64,000 nt of DNA, from positions 310,001 to 374,000 of the forward strand of contig CAWDDB010000013.1 in the NCBI GenBank assembly GCA_963800975.1, written 5' to 3'. This DNA comes from JALYGY01 sp963800975. GTDB taxonomy: Bacteria; Actinomycetota; Rubrobacteria; Rubrobacterales; Rubrobacteraceae. The translations under genes were made by a program, and so were the position numbers. Of the stretch, positions 18,619 through 27,217 are shown in pieces (positions within the stretch are counted from its first letter, which is position 1; every line of letters starts with the position of its first letter). Under the pieces are notes generated by a model that saw only the letters and a program-made list of their open reading frames with translations, was not told the DNA's origin and made no database searches.

Positions 18619-19704
18619 GTGAGCGTACTGAAGAACTCGGTGGGGGTCTGGGCCTTCGGACCGGCGGTGACCCGCTTCGTACCGCCCGGATACCACCCCG
18701 AGGCCGCGGCCGAGCCGATGGTGGACAAGACGAAGCGCGTGGCGGAGGGGCTCTCGGACCTCCTCGACGGCCTCGAGTACCACTACCCGGGCGAGGTCGA
18801 CGAGGAGAACGCGCAAGAGATCCTCGCGGTCCTGCGCGATCACGGCATGGATCTGCCCGTAATCGCCGCCGGGCTGCACCCCGACCCGACCTACGGCAAG
18901 GGCGCCTTTGTCAACCCCGACGAGGGGCTGCGCAGACAGGGTATGGACACGCTCAAGCGTGGCGTCGACCTGTGCTCCGAGATCGGGGCGAGCTTCATCA
19001 TCTGGCCCGGGGCGGAAGGGTACAACTACGCGTTCCAGCGTCCCTACGCAGAGACGTGGCGCGCCTTTGTGGAGGGGATAGCCGAGGTCACGGACCACGC
19101 CAACGAGCGCGGCGTCAAGGTGTTCCTTGAGCACAAAAACAGCGAGCCGGCCATGAAGATCCTGATGCGCAACATCGGGATGACGCTCTTCACCATCCAG
19201 AAGGTCAACTCTTTGGGCGTCGACACCTCCACCTTGATGGTCAACATGGACTGGCAGCACCTGATCATGAACGGCGAGACCCTCGCCGAGTACGCCGACC
19301 TGCTCGCCTCCGAACACAAACTCGGCCACCAGCACGGCAACGACGGGTGGGGCACCTTCGACGACGACAACGTGGTCGGCACCAACTTCTTCATGCAGAC
19401 CCTCGAGCTCGCCCAGACCCTACAGGACGTCGGCTACGGGGAGGGCGGCGAGATCCTCGGATACGACCTCTACCCGTACACCGAGGATCAGGTAGCCGCC
19501 GTGAGGCGCGCCATTCTGCAGTGGGAGTTCATCTGGGACCTGGCGGCCAGGATAGACCGCGAGGAACTGAGGGCAGCGAAGGCCAACGCCGACGCCCTGG
19601 CGGGCCAGAGGGCCGTCTACGGGGCGCTCGGGCTGGACGAGGACTTCGAGGCCGGGGTGGTGAGCAAGCGGGCCGAAGCCAGGGAGGCGCGGCGGGAGGC
19701 CTAG
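18619..19704 (+). CDS. Xylose-isomerase-like TIM-barrel sugar isomerase
   Basis: 361 residues from GTG 18619, which has AAAGGGG eight bases upstream; an upstream TTG at 18583 has no SD. It is a xylose-isomerase-type TIM barrel: FLEHKNSEPAMK holds the metal-binding Glu/Lys, NMDWQHLIMNGE and HQHGNDGWGTFDDDN hold further metal ligands. It differs from classical XylA of Streptomyces in the N-terminal third, so it may act on another aldose. Coupling to a xylulokinase supports pentose isomerisation to a ketose that the kinase then phosphorylates. It ends two bases before the kinase start. Confidence 0.8.
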   Translation: MSVLKNSVGVWAFGPAVTRFVPPGYHPEAAAEPMVDKTKRVAEGLSDLLDGLEYHYPGEVDEENAQEILAVLRDHGMDLPVIAAGLHPDPTYGKGAFVNPDEGLRRQGMDTLKRGVDLCSEIGASFIIWPGAEGYNYAFQRPYAETWRAFVEGIAEVTDHANERGVKVFLEHKNSEPAMKILMRNIGMTLFTIQKVNSLGVDTSTLMVNMDWQHLIMNGETLAEYADLLASEHKLGHQHGNDGWGTFDDDNVVGTNFFMQTLELAQTLQDVGYGEGGEILGYDLYPYTEDQVAAVRRAILQWEFIWDLAARIDREELRAAKANADALAGQRAVYGALGLDEDFEAGVVSKRAEAREARREA

Positions 19705-19706
19705 GG

Positions 19707-21184
19707 ATGAGCGTGTTGCTCGGCCTCGACGTCGGCACCGGCGGTGCCAGGGCCGTCGCGGTCGACGAGGGGGGGAACGTCGTCGCCGAGGCTTCCTCAG
19801 ACTATCCCCTCCGCAGCCCGCGTCCCGGCTGGACCGAGCAGGACCCGGAGGACTGGTGGCGGGGCGCGAAAGAGGCGCTCGGTAAGGTGGCCGCCCAGGT
19901 GGGAGAAGCCGGAGAGGAGGTAGCAGGGCTAGGTCTGACGGGCCAGATGCACGGCTCGGTCTTCCTGGACGCGTCGGGAGAGGTAGTAAGGCCAGCTCTG
20001 CTCTGGAACGATCAGCGCACTTATCGGCAGTGCGAGGAGATCACCTCCGCGGTGGGGGAGGAGCGCCTGATCTCCATCGCCGGCAACCCGGCCCTCACGG
20101 GGTTTCAGGCGCCCAAGATCCTGTGGCTTAGGGAAGAGGAGCCGGAGAACTACTCGAAGGTAGCCGCCGTGCTGCTCCCGAAGGACTACGTCAGGCTCAG
20201 GCTCACCGGGGAGCACGCCACCGACGCCTCCGACGCCGCGGGCACCCTCCTGCTGGACGTCGGAGAGAGGGACTGGTCGGGGGAGATCCTGGGCGCCCTC
20301 GAGATCCCCGCCGAATGGATGCCAAAGGTGTACGAAGGCCCCGAGAACACCGGCCCGCTAAACCGCACGGTCGCCGGGGAGCTCGGCTTGCCACCCGGCA
20401 TCCCCGTCGCGGCGGGCGGCGGGGACAACGCCGCGGCCGCCGTCGGGGTGGGCGTAGTCGAGGCCGGCCTCCTGAGCTCCTCCGTCGGCACGAGCGGCGT
20501 CCTCTTCGCCCCCACGGACGGCTTCGTGCCTGACCCTTCCGGCCGCATCCACGCGTTCTGCCACGCCGTGCCCGGTGCCTACCACCTGATGGGCGTACCC
20601 TCTCCGCGGGCGGCTCCCTGCAGTGGTGGCGCGAGACGCTCGGCGGCGACTACGACGCCCTCGTCGAGGCCGCATCAAGGATCGAGCCCGGCGCGGAGGG
20701 CTTACTGTTCCTGCCCTACCTCAGTGGCGAGCGTACCCCGCACCTCGACCCGGCGGCGCGCGGCGCTTTCTTCGGGCTCACGGCCCGGCACGGCACCGCG
20801 CACATGACCAGGGCCCTCATGGAGGGCGTGGTCTTCTCCCTGAAGGACTCGTTCGAGATCCTGGCCTCTCTCGAAGTACCCGTCGAGCAGGTGCGCGCGA
20901 CCGGAGGCGGGGCGAGGAGCGTGCTGTGGCGCCAGCTACAGGCCGACGTGTATGGGGTCCCCATCCACCGCGCGACCGCCGACGAGGGGCCCGCCCACGG
21001 CGCCGCCCTGCTCGCGGGCGTCGCGGCGGGGTTTTACCGCGACGTGGCCGAGACCAGCTCCACGGTGCGGCTGCGCGAGGAGGTAACGGAGCCCGACCCC
21101 GAGCGGACGGGCTCCTACGAGGAACTGTACGAGGTCTACCGTTCGCTCTACCCGCGACGGAAGGGGCCATGCACGCCTGACTGA
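19707..21184 (+). pseudogene. xylB: Xylulokinase (FGGY kinase), frameshifted
   Basis: Begins VLLGLDVGTGGARAVAVDE with the ATP-binding loop, followed by GLTGQMHGSVFLD, LLWNDQRT and GGGDNAAAAVGVGV, all typical of xylulokinase. At about 20598 (after YHLMGV) one base is missing; the neighbouring frame continues with LSAGGSLQWWRETLGGD and LFLPYLSGERTPHLDPAARGAFFGL to the end at 21184. With one base restored the protein has 492 residues, normal for XylB. The enzyme phosphorylates D-xylulose to D-xylulose 5-phosphate for the pentose phosphate pathway. Everything outside the shift is conserved, so sequence error is as likely as true loss. Confidence 0.88.
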
Positions 21185-21255
21185 GCCCTCCGCCGACCGG
21201 GCGGGTTCCAGAGGGTCCGGATAACACGGCTCGAACAAGAAGCGCATCCGCGACC

Positions 21256-21288
21256 GGCGGGAAGGCCCGGATCAGGGGCCTTCCCGCC
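21256..21288. terminator. Bidirectional terminator hairpin
   Basis: A perfect 13-bp stem (GGCGGGAAGGCCC against GGGCCTTCCCGCC) with a 7-base loop sits between the convergent xylB and response-regulator genes. It includes the TGA stop of the response regulator (21272-21274). Its symmetry suits termination from both sides. Confidence 0.65.
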
Positions 21289-21919
21289 CCATCCCGGCCT
21301 CGCGCGCCCGGATGATGGCCTGCGCCCTGTCGGCCACCTGCAGCTTCGCGAAGACGTTGGAGACGTAGTTGCCGACGGTCTTGGTGCTCAGCGAGAGCTG
21401 TCTCGCGATCGAGGGGTTGGGATGCCCGCGGGCGATGAGGTCGAGGATCTCGCGCTCGCGGTCCGTGAGCGTCGGGAAGGCCTGCGGCATCACGGGTCGC
21501 GGCGTGGCGAAGTAGGCCAGGACGCGGGTGGCCACGGCAGGGCTGAAGATGGCCTCCCCGAGCCCAACTGAGCGGACCGCGCGTACCAGCTCGTCCTCGT
21601 CCGCGTCTTTCAGCACGTACCCGCGCGCTCCTGCTCTCAGGGCCATAAAGACCGAGTCGTCATCCTCGAAGAGGGTGACGACCAGCACGCGAACGTTCGG
21701 GCTACCACGGGAGATCTCCCGCGTCGCCTCTATCCCGCCCCCGTCTGGCATCTGGAGATCCATGAGCACGACGTCGGGCTGCAGGTCTTCCGCCCGCTCG
21801 ACGGCCTCCCTGCCCGTCGCGACCTCGCCCACCACCTCGAAGTCCTCCACCGCCGAGAGCAGGGAGATCACACCCCTGCGGAACAGCGGGTGGTCTTCGG
21901 CGACGAGTAGCCTGAGCAC
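21272..21919 (-). CDS. NarL/LuxR-family response regulator
   Basis: 215 residues. The receiver domain (1-120) has the acidic pocket (AEDHPL), phosphoacceptor Asp54 in VVLMDLQMPDGGG, the Thr switch (VVTLFEDDD) and Lys in YVLKDADED. The C-terminal LuxR helix-turn-helix runs LTDREREILDLIARGHPNPSIARQLSLSTKTVGNYVSNVFAKLQVADRAQAI. It follows the histidine kinase gene by seven bases on the same strand and is its obvious partner. The target genes are unknown; the flanking pentose locus is convergent, so regulation of it is not implied. Confidence 0.92.
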   Translation of the reverse strand: MLRLLVAEDHPLFRRGVISLLSAVEDFEVVGEVATGREAVERAEDLQPDVVLMDLQMPDGGGIEATREISRGSPNVRVLVVTLFEDDDSVFMALRAGARGYVLKDADEDELVRAVRSVGLGEAIFSPAVATRVLAYFATPRPVMPQAFPTLTDREREILDLIARGHPNPSIARQLSLSTKTVGNYVSNVFAKLQVADRAQAIIRAREAGMGREGP

Positions 21920-21926
21920 CCCTGGA

Positions 21927-24125
21927 TCACCTCTCTCTCGTCAGCGGGAGCCTGACGAGCACCCGCGTCCCGCCTTGCGGGGCGGGTTCGACGACCCAAC
22001 TCCCACCCAGCTCCCCGGCCCGCTCGCGCATCGAGAGCAGGCCGACGCCCGCCCTAGGTTGCTGCGAGATGCCAACCCCGTCGTCGGCCACTTCGAGCGT
22101 GACGTCCTCTCCGACGCTTAGCCGCACCACGCACAGGCTCGCAGCCGCGTGGTTCGCGACGTTGGTGAGGGCCTCCTGGGCGATCCGGTAGACGGCCACC
22201 TCGATGGCCGCCGGCAACGGGGGCAAGCCGTCGTCCTGTGACGCCTCCACCACCACCCGAAGGCCCGCGCCTTCGGCGCCGTAGCGTTCGGCGAGCCGTT
22301 CCAGCGCGCCGACCAGCCCGAGCTCGTCCAGCGCCGGGGGCCTCAGGTCGTGAACCAGGCGCCTGATGTCCGTGATCGCGGCTCGCAGCTCGTCACGCAG
22401 CTCGACCGCAAGCTCGTCTGCGGCCGCGGGATCCCGGGGGATCAGGCGCCGCAGCACCCCGGCCTGCACGTTCAGGCCGGCGAGCTGCGCGCCCAGGCCG
22501 TCGTGCAGGTCGCGCCTGAGGCGACGCCTCTCTTCCTCGCGGGCGGTCACCAGGTGTTCGCGCGAGCGTTGCAGGTCGGCGGTCAGCCTGACGGCGTGGG
22601 CGGCGACCCCGGTCTGCCTGGCCAGGTCCTCGAACAAGCGTCGATCGGTCGGGGAGAAGTCCTTGCTACCGGAACGCGCCCCGAGCACAAGCACGCCGAC
22701 CGACTCGTTCTGGTACGAGAGCGGTAGACGCAACGGCTCGTCCACCGGCTCACCGGAGGCGGCGACAACCTCAACAGGGCCAACCTCGGAGGCGCTGTCC
22801 CCAGCCGCGCCTTCCCTCCGAAGCGCGACCGCCACGTAAGGCAGCCGCAGCGCCTCGCGGACGGTCTGCGCTATGGTCGGCAGCACGGCCTCGGGTGAGA
22901 GGGTCGCCTCCAGCCTCTGGCCCAGGCGCGACACCACAGCGTACGGGTCGTCGCGCTCGCCGTAGGTGAGGCGGTTCACGACCCGCTGCAGACGCTCCCG
23001 CAGCGGTTGGAACAGCACCGCGACCAGGCCCGTAGCCAACAGCGAGATCCCCAGGCTGCCGCCCGTGCTGAACAACGCACCGAGGTAGCCGACTACCAGG
23101 ACGTAGATGCCGACGACGGTCGCCGTGAGCGCCGCGTAAAGGAGGGCGCGGTTGATGACCAGGTCTATGTCGTAGAGGCGGTGCTTGAGCACCGCGACGC
23201 CCACGGCCACGGGCACAACCGAGTAGCTCAACAGCACAAAAGTCTGAAGCCACGAGAGCCAGACCGGCTGGGCGCCTGCCGACTCGTGGCCTTCGGGCGC
23301 CAGTAGCACGGTCGCGGCGATGGTGCTCAGGTACGTCAGGCCGACCAGGGAGGCGGCGAAGGCGAGCCACTTGATCTGCTGGCGCTCCTCGCGCTCCGAC
23401 CGCCGGTAGCGCAGGACGAGGCTCGTGGCCGAGGCGAGGATGCACAGGGGCAGAAACGTGATGAGGACCACGCTCGCGCCTTCCAACCTGACCAGCGCCT
23501 CGACCCCGAACGGGTTGCGGACCCCCGGTAGGCCGTCGAGCGAGCCAGGGGCGAGCACGAGGCCGACGCTCACGATGGCGATAACCATCCCCGCGAACCA
23601 GGCCAGGTAGCGCCACCCCCGGGAGAGAAACCTCCCGTCGGGGAAGAGCAGGATGAGATAGATCCCGAGGAGCCCCACCGCCGGCACCCATAGCCAGGTC
23701 GTCAGCGCGCTTGCCGCGGCGGGGTAAGGCACCGAGCCGGGATTGGCGAGGCCGTACAGGGTGTACGGGCCGGAAAAGATCGCGAGCATCCACAGGAAGC
23801 CGTCTGCGGCGCAGATCCAGCCGACGGCGTTACGGGGGTACCTGGAGACTATGAGGGCGCCGACGACGGAGAACGCCAGGAAGGGCGCGAAGATCAGCTG
23901 GGTACCTATGCCCTCGGTACCCCAGCTGCTGGAGTACGGGTCGACGGCGACGAAGAACGCGAGGCCGGCGACGAACATGGCCAGCGAGAGGCCGGCGAGC
24001 GACCACGCAAGCCACGCCGCATGCCTCGCCACGGAAGGCCTCATCCGCGGCTTGCGGGGATTCCCGATCGTCTCCGAGTGCGCCATCGCGTTTTCTTCGT
24101 CCCTACCCTTCGTCCCGGTCATCAT
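21927..24125 (-). CDS. Membrane sensor histidine kinase (HisKA_3 family) with GAF domain
   Basis: About 732 residues from ATG 24125; TTG 24134, ATG 24122 and ATG 24086 are alternatives and none has a clear SD. The first 380 residues hold about eight to ten membrane helices. A cytosolic GAF-like domain (about 395-520) follows, then HisKA_3 with the phosphoacceptor His in RRRLRRDLHDGLGAQLAG. The HATPase domain has EALTNVANHA, VADDGVGI and GVGLLSMRERAGELGG. The many helices without a large outer loop suggest it senses a membrane or intracellular cue. It is cotranscribed with the NarL-type regulator. Confidence 0.9.
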   Translation of the reverse strand: MMTGTKGRDEENAMAHSETIGNPRKPRMRPSVARHAAWLAWSLAGLSLAMFVAGLAFFVAVDPYSSSWGTEGIGTQLIFAPFLAFSVVGALIVSRYPRNAVGWICAADGFLWMLAIFSGPYTLYGLANPGSVPYPAAASALTTWLWVPAVGLLGIYLILLFPDGRFLSRGWRYLAWFAGMVIAIVSVGLVLAPGSLDGLPGVRNPFGVEALVRLEGASVVLITFLPLCILASATSLVLRYRRSEREERQQIKWLAFAASLVGLTYLSTIAATVLLAPEGHESAGAQPVWLSWLQTFVLLSYSVVPVAVGVAVLKHRLYDIDLVINRALLYAALTATVVGIYVLVVGYLGALFSTGGSLGISLLATGLVAVLFQPLRERLQRVVNRLTYGERDDPYAVVSRLGQRLEATLSPEAVLPTIAQTVREALRLPYVAVALRREGAAGDSASEVGPVEVVAASGEPVDEPLRLPLSYQNESVGVLVLGARSGSKDFSPTDRRLFEDLARQTGVAAHAVRLTADLQRSREHLVTAREEERRRLRRDLHDGLGAQLAGLNVQAGVLRRLIPRDPAAADELAVELRDELRAAITDIRRLVHDLRPPALDELGLVGALERLAERYGAEGAGLRVVVEASQDDGLPPLPAAIEVAVYRIAQEALTNVANHAAASLCVVRLSVGEDVTLEVADDGVGISQQPRAGVGLLSMRERAGELGGSWVVEPAPQGGTRVLVRLPLTRER

Positions 24126-24151
24126 GTAGCGCAAGTATCACACGGCCGTCG

Positions 24152-24637
24152 TCAGGCGTCGCGCAGCTCGACCTCGGCCTCGATCTCGACCGGCATCCCC
24201 AGCGGAAGACCGGCCATGCCCACCGCCGAGCGCGCGTGGTCCCCGGCCTCCGGGCCGTACAGCTCGAGGATTAGATCGGAGAAGCCGTTGATGACGTTGG
24301 GCTGTCGGTCGAAGCCGGGGGCGCTGTTGACCATACCGAAGACCCTCAGCCACGCCCCGACCCGGTCGAGGTCGCCGAGCTCTTGCTTGAGGCTGGAGAG
24401 CATGGCCAGCGCTATGAGCCTCGCCGCCTGGTAGCCCTCTTCTTCGGAGACGTCGATCCCAACCTGGCCGAACGGTCCGGCGATGGAGCCATCGGGGTTG
24501 AGCGGACCGTGCCCCGAAATGTAGACCCTGGAGCCGCGCACGCGCACCCACGAGAAGGGCAGCTTGAGGCCAGGCGGCACCTGCGGCGGCCCCGGCAGGG
24601 TCAGCCCCAACTCTTCCAGTTTCGCCTCAACTCTCAC
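24152..24637 (-). CDS. RidA/YjgF-family protein (Atu1372-like subgroup)
   Basis: 161 residues from GTG 24637, chosen because AAGGAGG lies five bases upstream. It is a long RidA-fold protein: SWVRVRGSRVYISGHGPLNPDGSIAGPFGQVG, ARLIALAMLSSLKQELGDLDRV, NGFSDLILELYGPEAGDHARSAVGMAGLPLGMPVEIEAEVEL. Classical RidA hydrolyses reactive enamines and imines made by PLP enzymes. This longer subgroup lacks a proven reaction but keeps the Arg and Glu positions near the C-terminus (ARSAVG, EIEAEVEL). It is last in an operon behind the cupin and SnoaL-like genes, so it may act on the same small metabolite. Confidence 0.85.
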   Translation of the reverse strand: MRVEAKLEELGLTLPGPPQVPPGLKLPFSWVRVRGSRVYISGHGPLNPDGSIAGPFGQVGIDVSEEEGYQAARLIALAMLSSLKQELGDLDRVGAWLRVFGMVNSAPGFDRQPNVINGFSDLILELYGPEAGDHARSAVGMAGLPLGMPVEIEAEVELRDA

Positions 24638-24721
24638 GTTCTCCTCCTTTGCCACTGGCCTTCTCGTCAACACCATCGCGCGCCGATCCCGACTCCAACC
24701 GGCGGCGTATCCGGGCCTTCC

Positions 24722-25207
24722 TCAGGCGTCGCGCATCTTGCCGTCGGGTCCGATGGGCAGGTCGGCTGCCGCCCGCAGGGTTACGACCTCCTCCTCGGGG
24801 GCGTTCCTTGCCACGACGTACTCGAGCGGCTCGCTGTCGGCGGGGCAGCCCACCGCGTGCACCAAACCGGCCGGGATGTAGACGAAGTCGCCTGGACCCG
24901 CCTCCAGGTAATCCTCCATGTTCTCCCCGCTGTAGGTGTAGCCCCGGCCTCGCAGTACGTAGACGGCGGTCTCGCAGTTGGTGTGAAGGTGCAGGTCGGA
25001 GTGGGCGCCCGGCGGCACCCTGTACCTGGCCATAAAGAGTCCCTCGGAGCCGACGGTGCCGTGCGAGATGCCGTCCACGCCGAAGACGCCCTGGGGCATA
25101 GCCCCCTCCTCGAAGCCGGGCCTCACGCGCTTTACGCCTCTACCTTCGACCACGGGCTCCGCCAGGTGGCCCGTCGCGTCTGCGCCGCCGCTTCTCTCCG
25201 CGCTCAT
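24722..25207 (-). CDS. Cupin-domain protein
   Basis: 161 residues from ATG 25207 behind GGAGAGGAGA. The cupin motif 1 is HSDLHLHTNCETAVYVLRGRGYTY and motif 2 is EAGPGDFVYIPAGLVHAVGC, with His/Glu/His metal ligands in place. The single-domain beta barrel often binds a metal and acts as dioxygenase, isomerase or sensor of small acids. Its start overlaps the stop of the SnoaL-like gene by four bases. The function is unknown; the neighbours suggest a short catabolic or detoxifying step. Confidence 0.83.
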   Translation of the reverse strand: MSAERSGGADATGHLAEPVVEGRGVKRVRPGFEEGAMPQGVFGVDGISHGTVGSEGLFMARYRVPPGAHSDLHLHTNCETAVYVLRGRGYTYSGENMEDYLEAGPGDFVYIPAGLVHAVGCPADSEPLEYVVARNAPEEEVVTLRAAADLPIGPDGKMRDA

Positions 25208-25650
25208 CCATTCTCCTCTCCGGCGCCCGCCTGGTCGCTCTCTTCCATCCTCTCGGTCCAGCGCGACCGCCACTCGGGAGCCTCGAACGGCTCGGCGTAG
25301 TAGCGGGTCTCCCGCCACATCTTCCCGTCGCGCAGCTCGACGATGGCTATCTGGTGGTAGACCCGGTCCCCGTAGTCGGAAATGCCCTCCATGACCCACA
25401 GGTTGCCCCCGATCTTGAGCCGCCGCAACCGCATCGCAGGGGGGTTTGGGTAGGCTTCCTGGAAATCGCGCATCTTCTCCCGGCCGCCGATGCGCTCGCC
25501 GGACTGTGGCATCTCCATCGCGTAGTCCTCGTGGCGCAGCGCGCTCGCCCTCTCGGCGTCCGGGTTGGCGAGCAACTCGGAGATGAGCCCGACCGCCCCA
25601 CGTTCGTCCATCCGCTCGAGGTCCGGATGTTGCTCGCCGGCATCCTTCAA
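25204..25650 (-). CDS. SnoaL/NTF2-like domain protein
   Basis: 148 residues from TTG 25650, which has GAGGAGA five bases upstream; ATG 25612 is the next start. The sequence has the NTF2-fold pattern of SnoaL-like enzymes: LLANPDAERASALRHEDYAMEMPQSGERIGGREKMRDFQEAYPNPP and YHQIAIVELRDGKMWRETRYYAEPFEAPEWR. Such proteins are small-molecule isomerases, cyclases or binding proteins. It is the first gene of a tightly packed trio with the cupin and RidA-like genes. Confidence 0.8.
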   Translation of the reverse strand: MKDAGEQHPDLERMDERGAVGLISELLANPDAERASALRHEDYAMEMPQSGERIGGREKMRDFQEAYPNPPAMRLRRLKIGGNLWVMEGISDYGDRVYHQIAIVELRDGKMWRETRYYAEPFEAPEWRSRWTERMEESDQAGAGEENG

Positions 25651-25774
25651 GGCCGTCTCCTCGCAGGCTGTCGTGACAGGTCGGATACAAGCATAGACCC
25701 TTCGGGCCGGCCTCCGCATCGTGAAGATTGCGCAATCTGACCTCCCGACGCCGATTTTTCGAGGAGCAAGGGGT

Positions 25775-26407
25775 TCAAGCCTCCGCCGGTCTCTTGGAAT
25801 CGCGCGTGGCCACCCTTCGGCTCTCCCTCACGCTCACGAAGAGCGCCAGACCGATCAGGAACCAGGTCCCAGCCCACAGCGACTCCATCAGCTGGGTGGG
25901 GCCACGGTCGTCGATGAATATGACGAACAGGAACTGGAATAGCTGGTAGAGCCCCTGGACCAGCAGGGCGAGGCGGGGCCATCCTTGCAGGCGTCCCGTT
26001 GCTGCGACGGCTATGCCGGCTAGCAAGCCGCCGAGGGTCGAGGCGATGGCTCCGGGCAAGATAAGCGCATCCGCTACTGGGCCGCTAGTCACAAGCGACA
26101 GGCCAAGCGCGGACGCGAGCGCGGTCCAGCCGAAAAAGAACAGCCCGAGCGAGATCCTCCCGAAGCGCCCACCGCCAGCCCCGGCCCGTATCAGGCCGGC
26201 TATGACTGTCAGGTAGCAGAGCTGCGCTGCGAAGAACATCAACTGGTTTGGGACGTACAGGGGACCGGAGGCAGGTTGGAAGAGGTCGTAGGCGTACTCG
26301 ATAAACAGGGCCACTAGCCACAGCGCGCCGCCGAACATGCCAGCAAGGCCGGCGATCCGGACGAAGTTCGCGTTTTTCACGGTAGTTCCCTCGACCGACG
26401 CGGGCAT
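25775..26407 (-). CDS. Multi-pass membrane protein, paralogue of upstream gene
   Basis: 210 residues from ATG 26407, overlapping the stop of the upstream gene. About six hydrophobic helices are visible (GLAGMFGGALWLVALFIEYAY, LMFFAAQLCYLTVIAGLI, ISLGLFFFGWTALASALGLSLV and others), with a basic cytosolic tail (RESRRVATRDSKR). It shares helix pattern and phrases such as AGMFGGALW with the upstream gene's AGMCGIAGGMLW, so the two arose by duplication. No enzyme motif is visible and I do not recognise a named family. Confidence 0.68.
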   Translation of the reverse strand: MPASVEGTTVKNANFVRIAGLAGMFGGALWLVALFIEYAYDLFQPASGPLYVPNQLMFFAAQLCYLTVIAGLIRAGAGGGRFGRISLGLFFFGWTALASALGLSLVTSGPVADALILPGAIASTLGGLLAGIAVAATGRLQGWPRLALLVQGLYQLFQFLFVIFIDDRGPTQLMESLWAGTWFLIGLALFVSVRESRRVATRDSKRPAEA

Positions 26408-27033
26408 TAGGCGGCCTGGGCGGACTCGCGCGCGGGTCGCGTGCGCGGGCGTGCCTGCGCCAGGGTCGCGAGCCCGAGGAGCGCGCTGAAGATCCCCCAG
26501 CAGGCGTTGAGCAGCTCGTTGGGTTGCCCGAATAGCACCACGGATCCGAGCTCGCCGACGAGCGGGCAGAGGCCGACCAGCACGGGCGTAAACGCGGGCC
26601 AGCCGGTCCAACGACGCGCGAGCACGACCGCGACGCCGGTCAGGAGCATGAAGACGGCGGCGACCAGGCGACCGAGAAGGTAGATCAGGGCCACTCCAGC
26701 CTCCGGGTCGAGCAGTGGCCCGACTCCCGCGATCGTTTGCAGGGCGCCGACGACCATGAGCCCGTAGCCCAACACCGCGACCGCGAAGAGGGCCTTCCCG
26801 AACCGGCCGCCCAGGGCACCACCCCAGAGGATGCCCAGCAGGCCAACCAGAAGCAGGACGACGCTCGCGGTTGCGACGACCCCGGAGATCATGAAGGCCG
26901 TCGTGTCCGGCTGGTACACCTGCGGGTAGATCAGCCCCGCGACGCCACCTGCGAACCAGAGCATCCCGCCCGCGATCCCGCACATCCCGGCGATGCCGGC
27001 TCGGTGCAGTACTCTCTCCTGTTTCGAGTCCAT
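26407..27033 (-). CDS. Multi-pass membrane protein
   Basis: 208 residues. Six hydrophobic helices alternate with short loops (GMCGIAGGMLWFAGGVAGLIYP, MISGVVATASVVLLLVGLLGILWG, ALFAVAVLGYGLMVVGALQTIAGV and others), and the tail is Arg-rich. It carries no catalytic motif. It is the first gene of a two-gene unit with its paralogue, so the two may form one membrane complex. Function unknown. Confidence 0.68.
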   Translation of the reverse strand: MDSKQERVLHRAGIAGMCGIAGGMLWFAGGVAGLIYPQVYQPDTTAFMISGVVATASVVLLLVGLLGILWGGALGGRFGKALFAVAVLGYGLMVVGALQTIAGVGPLLDPEAGVALIYLLGRLVAAVFMLLTGVAVVLARRWTGWPAFTPVLVGLCPLVGELGSVVLFGQPNELLNACWGIFSALLGLATLAQARPRTRPARESAQAA

Positions 27034-27217
27034 GTTCTTACCTCCTCGCGGATGCGCCGCGGTAGCCTGTTGGGCGGGCCATAGCGCCCCGAACCCTCAT
27101 ACGACTGTAGACCGTGGTTTTCCCGGGAGGTAGGGGACGGATTCCCGGATCGTTCGGGCAAATTTTCCCGGTCAGCGGTCTCCTCCATGTCCGGGGGAGG
27201 CGCGGCGGGGGCGTGCT

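Noticed and set aside
18583..18621. TTG 18583 as the start of the xylose-isomerase-like gene
   Set aside because: No SD is present there, while GTG 18619 has AAAGGGG at correct spacing.
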